In this document: positions 47,490 through 60,628 of the stretch, piece after piece
Layout: each line of letters starts with the position of its first letter
Numbering within the stretch: the first letter of the stretch is position 1
NCBI GenBank assembly: GCA_050084515.1
Contig: CM114273.1
Coordinates: 10,540,001-10,604,000 of the forward strand
Direction of reading: 5' to 3'
Length of the DNA stretch: 64,000 bases
Origin: Blasia pusilla
Taxonomy: Eukaryota > Marchantiophyta > Marchantiopsida > Blasiales
Position numbers and translations under genes: made by a program
The notes under the pieces: generated by a model
The model's database searches: none
What the model saw: only the letters and a program-made list of their open reading frames with translations
What the model was told of the DNA's origin: nothing

Positions 47490-48711
47490 TGTCTCGATCC
47501 TCAAAACCAAATCTGCACCAAGGCACAATATTAGAACTCTAGTGGACTCACATTAGGATGGAAATGCACTCAAGTCTCACAAACGAGGCATTAGTTGTAG
47601 GAGAAAAACATGAACCTCAAATTCCTTAATTGATGTCTCAAATGATGACATGTATGACCTAGAAGAGCATGAAAATTGTGAGGTGAAACTTTACAACAGT
47701 TGAAGTTCCCGAAGATTTTGTCATCCGCCTACACCTCTTGAGGGTCCATCTCAAGTGTGTGTTCAGTAGGACACGCTCACAGTGTTGATCTGCAACCAAA
47801 CACACTCACATTAGTGTGGTCTAGATCAATCACCATTCCAACTTCCGGAGTTCTCAACTGCGCCATTCATCAAGCTCAATCCTCCTAACTCCTCACTTCC
47901 AAACACATGCAAGTCTTCCTAGCTTGGGACAAACTTTCTAGATAGTCCATGCACTTTCTAGAAATGGCGCTCGCACCCCTAGCGGTCCCTACTATCCAAT
48001 AGGTCTTGCATGAGTTCCTAACCGAGACCCAAAAAATGAATCACCGGTTGGAATCCAAGGGTGACCTCTGAAATGCACTCACTTGGACTTCACTTGGTGT
48101 TTGCACCCCAACGCCAACCTCCCGATCCATTGTATGTCGTTGGTTTGCCCCGTGGTTCCCCAAAGTGGAGTTCAAGTCCCAAGCACCCTTAGAGATCCTC
48201 CCCCTCATATGTGCTTCTAGGGTTTTCCACCCTTCCCTTATCTTCGGGAAAGACCCCTTGTGCCGCTCCTTTTGGCCTTCAATCCAATTATCCTTCCGAT
48301 TGTTTCTAGAAATATCTTGACGTCTACTCATGATTTTGTTTGGATCATTAATTGGTGTGTTGGAACCAGCTTTGCATAAGCTTTCCAACACCACTTTACT
48401 CATCCCAAAGGCATCTCGGGTCTAGACCTTATGACCCAAAACACAACAAAACCCCAAACGCTAGTCAAGTTCCATCTTATCCTCCTTGGCAACCCACTCT
48501 TTCTTGACTTGACTCCTCTCGAGTCTTGGTTGACATTTGGTTCTGATTTCTTGAGTTGCGAACATTAACACATGAAATGCTCAATCTTGTACGCGTTTCA
48601 AATCTCATGTCTCCTTCATGAGACCTCTCCAACACACAACCATCCTAGTGTGAGCCCACTACAGTTCTAATGTTCCGCCTTGGCCCGTGTTTGGTTATGA
48701 GGGTCGCAACA
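47490..48711. repeat. Two LTR fragments of the chromovirus family in opposite orientation
   Basis: A plus fragment begins TGTCTCGATCCTCA at 47490 and matches the start of the LTR at 28520. A minus fragment, read from 48711 downward, begins TGTTGCGACCCTCA and matches most of the LTR down to about 47740 (for example GTGTCCTACTGAAC near 47775). No coding part of the element lies between them. The 120-codon minus ORF at 48403-48041 is LTR sequence. Confidence 0.65.
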
Positions 48712-49439
48712 GGGTTGGACTTCAAGAAGACTCCAACATAGTTTGAAATCTGATTGATGGTTTGGGGATTCTCCACATTTAAAATCATAAAGGCTATATC
48801 CAAGATTTTATGAATAAGGTCACTTTGGAAATCTTGTACAGATTTGGTTCCAAAGTATCAAATTCTCCTAGTTTTCATGGCTTCCTCCATGTTGTTGTGT
48901 TGTGAAAGCTTGCCCACTACTTTTGTTATGGTATCCACAAATGCTTTCTCATCCTGCTGCCATAGTTCAAGTCCTGTAGAGAGTAAGAGAGTGAGACTGT
49001 ACTCAGGTAGCAAGAGTTTAGTTGTGTTCCCATCTTGCTGTTCTCATGGTTTTCTCTTGCTATGTGTACTGTGAATTTTGTGCAAGAATGTGTTTAACAC
49101 TCTTGGTGAAGGCTACTAAGCGTTTGAACAATTCTGGTGTTAGCAGCTTAGCAATTTCAACATATGCTCTTGCTCTATGTATTATGAAATTTGTGCAAGA
49201 GACCAAGTAGGGATTTCACGAGTTTCGTTCCAATGCAACACCTTTGGGCAATGAATCAAGGCAGTTGACTGTTTACTAGTGACTTTTTGCAGCTCTTCAT
49301 TTTGGTTGGCTACATTAGCTTGATTTAATCGTGGGTGAGTCATTTCTTTATCGATTAAGATTTTTTATTCAACTTGGTTGTGATGGTTAACAAATAAAAT
49401 CCCTTTGGGAGCATTTAATCAACCACTGGCTGATAATAT
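48712..49439. other. No recognisable gene
   Basis: Short Cys/Leu-rich ORFs (48844-49074, 49022-49210) show no domain. No strong repeat was seen. Confidence 0.5.
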
Positions 49440-49680
49440 TTGTGGCCTTGATCTTGGTATAGCATATAGGATCTGCTATGAGGATTCTTTGCGCGAGACA
49501 AGTATTCAAGCATGGGTTCACCCATTATGGTGTTGTAACCCTGAACAATACCACATCTATTTTTGTTGGGTTGATTAGAAATTAGGCTTGGGTACGTATG
49601 AGATTGTCTTGTTATGGTTAAGTGTGCCGAGGGTTGTAAAGAAGTGTACAATGCACCTCTGTCATGATAAAGAAAGAAAA
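49440..49680 (+). pseudogene. Dispersed conserved coding fragment, copy 1 (family unknown)
   Basis: The plus-strand translation includes WVHPLWCCNPEQ, HIYFCWVD and IVLLWLSVPRVVKKCTMH. It aligns with 61480-61690 (WVHPVCSYHTIEK, LYFCWDD, VLLWLSMVGIVNKCTYH). The match is better at protein than DNA level, which points to an old coding repeat. I do not recognise the family. Confidence 0.45.
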
Positions 49681-49796
49681 CTACAAGGTGTGAGAGCTTC
49701 AGATATGTTTGTTGCTTCTAAGGATTAAGATTATAGTACACGCTATTTTGTACATCACATCTAACTTGTTGGCTTTCATGTTCATTTCATAGGTTT

Positions 49797-52665
49797 GTTG
49801 CGCCAAGGACTTGTAGGCACTGTAAGTTTATCAAAGGTATAGAGGCTTATCTTCCCCCAAGGCTGAGTGCCCGATTCCAAGGAAAGGCAACCCTGAAAAA
49901 TCAAGCCGTCGAGGTAGTGTTGGGTAAAGAGAGATCAACTAGCAGCAAGGAATACAATCCCTCGATTGAGATGGGTCATCCGGTGTTTGAATCTGATGAG
50001 GAGGCTCGGTTGGAGGAAGGGAGGGTAAGAGAATTCTATGATTCAGCATCTTCCCTCTCTTATCTTTAATTGATATTATCCTTTGGTTTGAAAACTAAGC
50101 TTTGATTCCTAGCTGTTTGGATGGTATGTTGAGTAGCCAAGGACAAAGGAGCAAGATGCAAAGCCACCGATCTCTACGCTGCCCTTGCCACGGTGTACCA
50201 CGGTGGTCACAAAATCAAATGCCTTGGTGGCTTCCAATGATGATGCAATCACCAATGGCATTTGGTAATCAGTTTCAACAACAATTGCCTACCACTAGGC
50301 AAACTTCTAATCCCAGCCTCCCTACTTGGGTAATTTTTTCAATCATGTGACTCAAAAAAATTGTTGTCATGTTTGGATGAATATCATGAGACCATATGGA
50401 ACTAAGGAGACTCTGTTGTTTTGTGGTTGCCAGGGAGGAGGGCCATTCCCACCACCACCACCACCTCCACCTCCACCTCCACCTCCACTATCTTGTTCCT
50501 CCGGGGTTGAAGATGACCAACTATATCATAGTAGATCACAATCATTTGCAACCCCAAGCCCAACAGAAAATATGACTTCTCAACAAGGTGCAAGTGTAGG
50601 TTTGCATCATCGGTCCTTACTATGTTTAAGTTTCAGATCTCATTACAATTTGGTTTGATAATAATATGCACCATGAAGTATAGGTTCCCTAACACGTGAA
50701 GATGTGTTGGAAGTTATACTTTCAAGAGAAAGGAGGAGCAAGTCCAAGCGTGACTTATGGAAGCATGATGTGTCAATCCACAAAGTGGAGAATCTGAAGC
50801 CTAGATGGGAATTGCTACCAAATGGCCATATACATCCGAACACCAAGATACCAGGCTATAAGCCTTCGTTGAATGAATTGAAGGTATGGGTGATGAGGTA
50901 CTTGGAGTTGTCATGCGTTGAAATCAGTAAGCAAAACTCAATGAGCATGGCAGCCCTCCAAAATCACATACTTGAGGCATACACGTATGTGGGTGCACAA
51001 TCTCTCTCCCTCAATTATATGAGGAAAAAAATTGCTCAACTCTTGAAAATAGAGAGGTCCAATATTGAGAATTATTGGATCATTCATGGGGCTCACCGTG
51101 CAATCCCGTGTCACCTTGATACCGATGAGGAGTCATGTGCCATATTGGTATATTAGTGGCTCTCATACCAGGGCAAGATGAAAGCATAAAAGTTGGCAAG
51201 AGCAAGATCGAAAGTCCAGAATCTAAATTATACTAGATGCGCAAGTCTAGATGGACTAGATGTAAGTTTACTTGATAAATTGAGAGCCTATATATCTGAT
51301 CCAATCTTTTGATGTTTTTTCTTGCTTCAATACAATACATATAGATCATGTATGTTATCTAGGGTCTTGGACAAATATGTTGCTTTGTGATTGTGGATTA
51401 GGGTCTAATCTGCCTTGAGATAATTGCTTCTCTACTTCTTTGGTTAGTTGATTTCCAGATTTAATTAGGTAGTGATGAAGATGTGCACATGTATCCCAAG
51501 GTTTCACAAAAGATAAGAGCAAGATCGAAAGTCCAGAATCTAAATTATACTAGATGCGCAAGTCTAGATGGACTAGATGTAAGTTTACTTGGTAAATTGA
51601 GAGCCTATATATCTGATCCAATCTTTTGATGTTTTTTCTTGCTTCAATACAATACATATAGATCAATGTATGTTATCTAGGGTCTTGGACAAATATGTTG
51701 CTTTGTGATTGTGGATTAGGGTCTAATCTGCCTTGAGATAATTGCTTCTCTACTTCTTTGGTTAGTTGATTTCCATATTTAATTAGGTAGTGATGAAGAT
51801 GTGCACATGTATCCCAAGGTCTCACAAAAGGATCGATGGCAACAGAAATTGAAGGAGGAGAACATGTTGACATCCCCAAACAATCAAGAGTTACACAATT
51901 GAGCTCTCATGTAAGTTTATTCTTCAATGATATAAATCTCTAGATCTTTAATGATCCTAAATACAATGGGTTAAACTATGCAGATCTGATTTGTTTTGTC
52001 TGAGTATACTTTGGAATCCTATGTAATTAAATTTTCGTTCTTTTCCCCTGTCAAAGTGTGGAATCCAAGGTTACCATCCAATTGGAAGAGGTTGAGAAGA
52101 AGTGGATTGCAGATTCGGATGAGGTGAAGTCGCAAATGGAGAGACGAAACAAGACACTAGGAGCGCTCATGGATATAGTATCTAAACTCGTTTCACGTGA
52201 TGCACCTAGTGCATCCAAGCCAATTTTCAACAATATAGTTGTAAAGCTAACTCCATCCTCTAATGGAGATCCTCAACCACGTAAGCTCAAATTCTACTTC
52301 TCTTTATGCTAGTGGGAATTCTTTCTTAGTTGGGTCTTCTTGGAATGTGGAAGAATACTCTTATATAGGCAATATGCTCTTCCGCCCTAACTAAGGTTTT
52401 GAAATAGGATACAAATACCCCAGACATCATTTTGCCCATGTGTTTTCATACTTTCAAACTTTGTCATATTCGCACTATGCTACTAACTCTGGATTTATAT
52501 GTGATTGATATAGGAAAAGATAAGATCGACCCTCCGCCAATTGCTAATGCAGAAGTAGGGCCGGGGGTAAAAGCATGGGTTCAACTCAGAGTGAAGATCG
52601 TGGCACTACACTCCACACGTGAGGAGTTTAATTCACACTCCATTCCTAAGTGTAGAATTGAGTAG
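49797..52665 (+). CDS. Predicted multi-exon gene of unknown function, possibly transposon-derived
   Basis: Open blocks with splice-like borders follow one another: 49797-50030 (ends LEEGR|gtaaga, acidic ESDEEAR), 50111-50330 (Met/Gln-rich; ends TW|gtaatt), 50432-50590 (13-residue polyproline run), 50690-51147 (a 150-codon block with SLNELKVWVMRYLELSCVE and RSNIENYWIIHG; donor TTG|gtatat), 51836-51910, 52055-52280 (coiled coil, VTIQLEEVEKKW) and 52514-52665. The order acidic, Pro/Gln-rich, core, coiled coil, basic tail resembles the second CACTA gene at 3738-6850, although the core differs. No known domain was identified and no start codon is certain. Intron 4 contains a 317-bp tandem duplication. 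Confidence 0.4.
51198..51830 (+). repeat. 317-bp tandem direct duplication
   Basis: 51198-51512 and 51515-51830 are almost identical, with only a handful of differences, such as one inserted A near 51665. This indicates recent duplication. It lies within a predicted intron, and each unit contains a TAGAT|gtaagttta donor-like site. Confidence 0.95.
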
Positions 52666-53320
52666 ATGGATCTCCTATCTACTTCTATTCATGGTATGTT
52701 CATGTCCATTCATCTCGAATGGATCTGCAGCCATAATCGTCTGAAACATGATTGAATGTTAGTGTTGGGCAATGGGGCCCTTCCCCTTAAATAACATTAA
52801 AATTGTCAGGCCTGTATAGAACTCTCCTGAAAAAATTAACATCATGTCTCCTACCCACAAACCTATGACTACCATTTCATGATCATTTGCATCATAATAG
52901 ATGCAAATGATCTCCCTTCAAAGAAATCAATACATGCATACCCATGCAGTGTACTAGAAAGCCTTTCCCCGATTGATATTACAAACTAGAAAAACCCTTT
53001 TACAAAAAAATCATGATCTCAAAAAAACAGAGGAAGAAACCATATATTCAATTGTGGACAGAACTTTCCTCTACCACGAAGCCCAAGGAAGCCTCATGTT
53101 CTCTTATTACTATAGCCAGCGATGCTAATCAAAATGAAAATTAGCCTCCCAAGTCTGGTTGTATCAAGGTGATAAAGCAAATGAGAACCACAAAATTGAT
53201 TGAAGGAAAGAAAGGCGACAGATGCACTAGTCCACATTTTGGGCTGGTACAATGGACTAGATATGACATAAAGATAAGGGTTTGGAGAAATTGATGATAA
53301 TCTGAAATGAGGTCCATGCA
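52666..53320. other. Intergenic region between two convergent genes
   Basis: No ORF with support. It contains a perfect hairpin (52881-52912) and the presumed 3' untranslated DNA of NOM1. Confidence 0.55.
52881..52912. repeat. Perfect 13-bp hairpin between convergent genes
   Basis: GATCATTTGCATC (52881-52893) and its exact complement (52900-52912) flank a 6-base loop, ATAATA. There is no T-run terminator context, and the stem is too short for a typical plant miRNA precursor. Confidence 0.85.
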
Positions 53321-56300
53321 TTATTTAAAATTTACACCTGCAAAATTTTTCAGTGCCTTCTTTGCCAGTTTATATCTCTTGACAATTCCCTCTTGTCCTT
53401 CCTGGTCCTTGGTCATTGCGGACTTCATATACTGATGGAAAAACAACCCCAATCCATCCCTTAGCTCAGCGAACTTGGGAGAGGCAGCAATACGAGAAAA
53501 ACTGTTCCAAACTGTTTCTTCCGAATGCTCAATGATGAGCGAATCCAGGAGGATACGGAAATACATAACCACCTTTGGGGTCATTGCTCGAGAATCAGTG
53601 AAGTCCACAGCCTTAAGGACACTTAAGGACAGTGAGGATGATGAAATCATGTGAGCAAGAAATCTGGCCAGATTTGCACTCCGACGCAACTCCATTGTTT
53701 CCAGCTGCTTGAAATGATCCCAGAGGCAGTACTGCAGGAACTCGCAACACATTTGTGTCAGTACAAAGCCACACCTTGTCATGAAATGAAATGTTTTAAA
53801 TATTGACAAATGACTGAATCTGGCAAAGTTTTGCACAGGGTAATTGAGCATTCACATGAAGTATCTGGGTATTACTTTGAGATGGAAGTATCAGCTATCA
53901 TTCAATACTACTTCACCACTACATTACTTCACCAAATTTCCATTTAAAGTCAGGGAGGGCTGATTAAAAAAAAATTCTGCCACCACCAAAAGGAAAATAA
54001 ACAGGGAGGTACAAATAATGCATGTGGGAAAATCATACAGAACTGCAAAAAACTACCTGCATGGTGAACTTGTGCTTTTTGTCATGACAACACAGCTTGG
54101 AGGCAAGCAGTGCATAGTACTTGTTGTATAGCTTCTCTTGTAGACAGCATTCAACAATTACTCTCAGTATTTCCCGATCCTGGATAAAAAGATGTTCACA
54201 CCCACAGTCCAGATCACTTATCAAGTCCAAGAACTAATCATTCAAGAGAAACAATCACACTCGCAGTAGGAGAAAAAATTTCTTCAAGGCACTATGCACC
54301 ACCCTGCCAAACCATGCTCCTGGAAAGTTCTTCTAAGAATGCTAAAGTCTTGGACAGCTCAGAATCATGTGCATAAAGGGCAAGATACTCAAGTACCTGT
54401 GTTCCTGGTAATTTCAATCTCAAAATCTTTTCAAACGCATCCATGTAATCCTCTCCACTCATCACCATGCAAAAAACAGCCCGCCGGGCGTCAGTATTCA
54501 TTCTCTGAGATGCTGCCAATTGTAGCATTTTGTCTGTCTCCACTGCTCCCGCATCCATGGTCCCCACTAGTTCTCCCCTTGCATTTGCTAGATCTTCTCT
54601 GCATGCAGCAGAAGGTAGCCACCATTGCCCTTTCTGGACAGGGTCAAGCAGCTTCGCCCACGTCACTGCTCGGAGCTGTACATCCTCCACACTGAGCTGC
54701 AAGTTTTGAAAGCAACAATCAGTTTAGATCACTAGGAGTTCACCACACCATCCAAGCAGCAATTGGACCCAAGTATCTCAACCAAAACAAGTAAGAAAAT
54801 ACAAAAGTGCTAACCTTTTGTAACCATCTCTTCAAACGGGCATGAGGCACTGAGTCCTTGTTCTGTCTCTTATTGTTCTTTATATCGCAAATCATGTCCA
54901 GCATAAATTGAACCTGCAGTAGTTCCAATCAGCATAAGTCCTTTCACATATGAAATTCAGATCAATATCCATACTGACAACTTTGAACCCATGCTGTCAG
55001 TCTTTGAAACATGTAAGATAACAGACTCTGTTGGGTAGCCGTGATAACGAAGGCTGAGCTTCTTCACTCTGGGTGACACTCACCCAGCTGCTACAATAAT
55101 TTTGTCCCGTTCAAAAAAATTCTTCTAACCACAAATTTGAGCATGCCCCCTGTCAGAAGAGCTGCAAGGATGGCATTGTACAAAGAGATTAAAAGGGTAG
55201 GCATACCCTTTTGTTAAGCCCTCCATTGTCAGTATTCTTGGCAAGCACTGTCTTCAATTCTGCAGTACGCTGTTGTATGGAGAGAATAAAATCTTTCATT
55301 GCAACTGGGTCATCTCCCCTCAAGACCATCCCACAAGCTGCAAATTTTTGCATCTTCAAGTGCTTACATTAGACATCTCTCAAAGTCACTAATTCACACG
55401 GCAACAAGAACAGAGTTGCGGATCACCACCTGGTAGTAGAGTATTGCTTCACTAGACAGCTTTCAAAAGAAAAACCATAGCTATATACAATGAATTCACT
55501 AAAGTGCCACAGCATCAACCCAAGCCTACCCAATACCGAATGGGAACGGTGATGGCTTAGAGGAGGGTTCACCCATAAACTGAACTTGCCCACCTTGGTT
55601 TTGCTCACAGAACAAATTCTAGTAGCCATTGATACAGATATGAAGCTAGCAGGTTTACATTTGGACAACTTGCTTGGGTCTTGAGTTTGAAAATCCCCCC
55701 TATGAACAACTCAAAACGAGAAAATAATAAACTGAAATGAATTAGTGAAAAGTGAGGTAGGAAAATTAGATGCGTACACTGTAAGATGGTCAAGATGGTA
55801 GCAACATCAAGTTCCTCAAATCGCTTACACAAGACTCCCAAAATATCAAACAGTAGTTCACTGTTACAATTGGTGACATCCAAAGAATTCCAGTCAAAAA
55901 GAAAGTTCATGGGACCACAGCTTGTAATGTACTACTCCAACCAGACCAGCCACCAAAAAAAGAGTACATAACTTTGAATATGGTAACACTACTTACCAAA
56001 TTGCAACCTACCAACGATTTCCTCTTTTCTAATGGCAGATTAAGTACTTACCTTGATAACAAGTGGAAGATGTACACATGTGAGAGGAGCAACGCCAAGT
56101 TCCTCACAGCCAGATTCTCTTCTTTCCTGTACTGATCCTGCAAATGTCACCCACTTGGTCAACAACATAAATAAAAGTGGAGTCACTCTTGCAAAACATT
56201 GCACCCACCTAAACCCTGCATAAAGATTTCAAGCATTGGCAACCTTCAGTTTTCTGAAAGAAGATTAAAGGCTAACTGAAAGAGCACCATGCCAAAATTA

Positions 56301-59300
56301 TATTGCACTCCTGTTGCAGTTTTCCGTGAAGAATGTCAATATATAGGGACCCTCATTTCTCTGCAAAATCATAGGCTAACTCAAAAGCACATTATAGCAA
56401 TTTTACAGCACACACATGGCAATCTTTCTTGAAGAATGGCCAGGAACATGGACAATACAAACCTAGAGCCAGATACAAAACCAGAAACCTACCTGTGGGA
56501 AGGTTGCTTTACCTTAAATTTGCACTCCATTATACAACTATCATGTCGAACGAAGCAATGGCATACTACAGAAGGGACACAGCTCCCTTGGGATGGAAGG
56601 ATCTTACTCTGGTGCCAGCAGGAACACAGTACCTGTGTTGTTGATAATAACTTTTGCAATCTTTGTCTGCCCATTGTAATAAGAGAAAGGGGGGATTTTC
56701 CTTTCCTCTTGAGAGACAGAGTCACTTTGATTAACCATTCCTCTCTTGGTGAAATAAGTAGAATTCATTTCCATTGATGAGGTTCATAGATCTAGGGCTG
56801 TGAAAAAATTGTAAGATCAGATGGCTAAATTCATATGATTACAATTTCTGACGTGTTTAATTAGGCCCTGTTGCTGCCCACTGTCCTGTCCTGTCCAGTC
56901 CTTATTGTCTCACAGCTGACCACTGATCTCTACAGTACACAGCAGTTTCTGATACTGATTGGTCCTCATCTCCTGCATATGTTCTTTCTTAGCCTCAAGG
57001 ATCAATATACATGTATAAAGTAACATTATACAAACTTTCAGACACTTCGACTTATTGACATTTCAATCCTCCTTCACTGTGCACCCTCCAAAAATATTTC
57101 ACAAGACAGGGAAATATAAATTGGACTTTGTTTCAAATTAGCAAGATCAATCACAATCAATCGAGGATGTTTTGAGTGATTTTCACAGGAACCAACAAAT
57201 TTACATGCAAGTTAGGCATAATCAGCTGTGACCAGATCCCTCCTTATCTGAGCATACCTCCAAAGATTTTGCGAGTGCAGCTACAAATTTAGCTCCAAAA
57301 TCAATGCCCACAGTGGCTGCCATGCCTGCAACAAACGCAGCAAAAACTGCTGCATATCTTCATCAGAAGACCAGCACAAATTCTAACCGTTAAAAGGTGT
57401 TAGAATTGTACAGAGTCGTCACAACACCTCATCAAAAAAACGCTGCATACCTAAAATGATCTACACAAATGATGCATTGTAGAGATCCTGACAATTATGA
57501 TATCAAATAATATGTCTTAAATGTTCAGTTGAAAGCTTTTTGAACTTGATAGCTATAACAACAAGAAGTACTCACTGATCATTGCCACGTGGACCCTCGC
57601 AACATGCTCCAATTATCTCATTAACAATCAATTCTGTGACCATATGGCGACCATGTGCCTTCAACAAAGAAGACAAAATTCAAGTAATGATTATGGAGCG
57701 AGTTATGAATTTAGGTTGAATACTCGAGAAAGCAATTCTACCTCCATATCCAAAACGATTAGCCAAAAAGAGAAACTTACACTAGTTTGCCAAAATCCAA
57801 GACAGTGAGGTACAGCCCGTGCTAGTTAAACAACAAAAACCTGAAATATGGTTGAGACATCTGTTGTAATGGACTCCACATTTGCCTCTGAAAGTCTGTT
57901 CAGTAAACCTGCAACCACCCGAAAGCACTGAATGTCAAAACCTACCTCTTGTACCTATGAATCACTACTTTCTGAAACTAAAGGAAGAAGGAGCGAGTCA
58001 ATACCGGCATCTTTTCATCCATGAAATCCACACCAGGTAGACAAATCCTAAAGGCTGCCTTTCTTCAGTTAGGAGAAACTTGCGTTGACATGCGCCTGGG
58101 ACAAAAGGTAACGTAGACCACGACAAGACAAAGCATAAATCATTCCCTCCACCGGCTAGAACACCTTTGTCTAGAGGTGAGCAGCAAGGTATTAAAGGCC
58201 ACTTGTCCAGTGGTCTGAACTTGGAAAGAATTCACCAACTCGCATGTGATGATGTACCTGGACTACTGGGGAACAGAAAAAGAGTGGATCGCAAACAAGC
58301 ACACAAACAAGATTACAGAGGGTGAAAGTGGCTCTACCCCTGATGCGTCGTTGCAGTCGAAACATCTCTTCCGATCCACCCGTATTTTGTCTCAAGTGCG
58401 GTGGGACGTATTTCTCCGCAATGGTTGGGACAACATCATCTTGCCGAGGTTGATCTTCTTCTCCATCACCAGTTACTGGTTCATCAATCGGTTGGATACC
58501 ATCTTCGCGACCGTGCGTCACGACGTCAGAAGACCTCTTCCTCTTTCGCTACACAATGACGGCCGAAATTGGGAGATGTTCGTGAAAATAGTTCAGTTGC
58601 AACCGCACCAACAAGTTTCACGTGACAGAAAGGTGCGCTGATCGAGTACCAACTTGGACACAATGGATTTCCGTGGTCCGATTGAGACCAAGAATCACAG
58701 GAGGAAATTCTTCTATCAAAGAAAGATAAGACGAAGGAACTGCAGTCTTTCGACCTGTACCAGTTCGATTCTCTCCAGTGGGTAAGTGATTTCATGCGCT
58801 AGGTGCAATAAAAAGCATGAAATTCAAACCTTTCGAGCTAGAGTCTTAGACTTGGCTGATTACAGTGGCTCCATGCATTCATTCCTTCATTTACACGATT
58901 CAATCTAACCAATCCCATCATTCGTACTTACCTGTAATCACAATTGGTCCAATTGAGACCAAGAATCACAGGAGGAAATTCTTCTATCAAAGAAAGGTCA
59001 GACGAAGGAACTGCAGAGTCTTTCGACCTGTACCAGTTCAATTCTCTCCAGTGGGTAGGTGCTATCATGCGCTACGTGCATGAAGCAGCATGAAATTCAA
59101 ACCTTTGGAGCTACAGTTTTAGACTTGGCTGATTACAGTGGCTCCCTGCATTCATTCCTTCATTTACACGATTCAATCTAACAAATCCCATCATTCGTAC
59201 TTAACTGTAATCACAAAGATATCCTGTCGGCGTCTACTGAAAGTCCAAAATGACAGGAATATGTTGAACTCGCAAGTACGTTCCACGGCAAGAACACAGA

Positions 59301-59501
59301 CACATCCAAATCTTCAACGTCAAGGACTGTCGGACCTGAGCCCGAGAGCCAAACCCTCACCTTGATAGACTTAGTCTTGGAAGGGCGAACCACATTATCT
59401 TGCACCAGTTTCATTCGTTCTCCAGTGACGGCTTCATGCTTCCGCGCCACACGCCTGGCTTTCGAAGCTGTGCGCTGCAGCTGCTTTACTTCAGTTGCCA
59501 T
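53321..59501 (-). CDS. NOM1: Nucleolar MIF4G domain protein (NOM1/Sgd1 family)
   Basis: NOM1/Sgd1 proteins act in the nucleolus in 40S ribosome biogenesis and carry MIF4G and MA3 helical domains. Minus-strand exons: 59501-59361 (first, from MATEVKQL, tentative), 58548-58338, 57908-57841, 57658-57576, 57357-57258, 56137-56052, 55860-55778, 55337-55207, 54913-54815, 54696-54397, 54179-54057 and 53731-53321 (stop). From the 58548 exon onward, checked borders are GT-AG and phases join. KYVPPHLR, the motif before MIF4G, is at 58413-58390; MIF4G follows with LLNRLSEAN, GPRGNDQ and RFEELDVATILT. MA3 contains DARRAVFCMVMSGEDY and RVIVECCLQEKLYNKYYALL. There are no stops in these exons, so it is probably functional. 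The link between exon 1 and 58548 is unclear because of a tandem duplication. Confidence 0.9.
58673..59217. repeat. Tandem duplication (about 272-bp units) in the 5' part of NOM1
   Basis: The unit starting near 58673 (ATTGAGACCAAGAATCACAG) recurs 271-273 bp to the right, starting near 58945. On the minus strand each unit has an exon-like open block followed by GATTACAG|gtaagtac, a good donor; at the outer edge (about 59210) the donor has become GATTACAGttaagt. The first unit has a small deletion that changes the frame of the block. An exon of NOM1 may have been duplicated, or the splice choice altered. Confidence 0.85.
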
Positions 59502-60628
59502 GATTTTGGTCTCCGCGCTCCGGGAACAGCACATCCTACACTTCACCCAAGCTCGATCAATCTACAATCCACAATTCCACCTAGTTTCATCTTCCGTTTC
59601 GCTCCGTTCACTTACAGCTCTACGTCGGGCAGGCTCGGAGTGCAGCGAATTTTCGCACAGCAACATGCGTTCAGCCATGGAAGGACGGCTGGGAACGTAG
59701 GAGTATTTACCTCTAGGGCTTTAAACCCTGGCGTTCCTCATGGGCTTTGCTTAAACCCTTGTTAAGAAACGGAGAGAAAATTGGATCTAAACCCTAAACG
59801 GCCACAAATAAAGGATCTCGATTTTTTTACCCATAACACTTGTGCCTTGCACGGGTGCAAAAGCTAATGGCATGTAAGTATTTCTTTTCAAAATAAATAA
59901 ACTTTATTTAATCACATTTTTTTTTTACGCTAGTTTCGTGAGTATTTATGATTTCTATTTGAACGTGTGGCTTCCAAATGTAATGTGGAAGGAACTTATT
60001 TGCCCTATTACGTACGAATGACCATGTGAAAGTGAGGCAGTAGGCAATTAAATTCCAACTTTTTGTAGAGTTTGATCTAGAGATTTATTAATAGTCATAA
60101 CAAAAGTTGGACAAATAGAGCATTGAAGCCTACAAAAATCAAAAGGCAAACCGACTTCGGTTGCGATCAATGGGGTAAGTGGAATAAAAACTCGTTCTCC
60201 AATGTTTTTCCCTTTGATAATTTATGCACCTACCAAGTGTTGCATGAAACCATAAATCACCCATATTGTCCCTTTGACCCATTCTTGTTCATAAGAGTAT
60301 GATCAATGCATAATCTTCAAACACAAACGATGTGGAGAAAGTCCAAAAAAACAAACATATGTTTAAAAATGTAGTTGGATATATATGACTCATGCTATCA
60401 TTCAAAAATTGAGGCAAATGTGCTCTTGTACATAATAATATTCATTACATTAGTGAGAAAAAATTGCTATTATACACATTCATTCCTAAAATAAATTCGT
60501 AAATAAAGAATAGGGAATGACCAAGAATCCCATACATGACATTTGCATTCATATCATGTCTCTATATCTTGGTGTCAAAATAGCATTATCTCTTAAGAAG
60601 TTCATATCATGAAATCTCGAGCTTGAAA
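59502..60628. other. NOM1 upstream region and AT-rich intergenic DNA
   Basis: 59502-59760 presumably holds the NOM1 promoter and 5' untranslated region; no TATA box was identified with confidence. 59760-60628 shows nothing but AT-rich sequence. Confidence 0.45.

Noticed and set aside
48041-48403. 120-codon minus ORF near 48.2 kb
   Set aside because: It corresponds to LTR sequence related to 28520-29523, not to a protein family.
54294-54695. 133-codon plus ORF opposite NOM1
   Set aside because: It is antisense to the 54397-54696 NOM1 exon, which has clear MIF4G/MA3 family motifs and splice sites.
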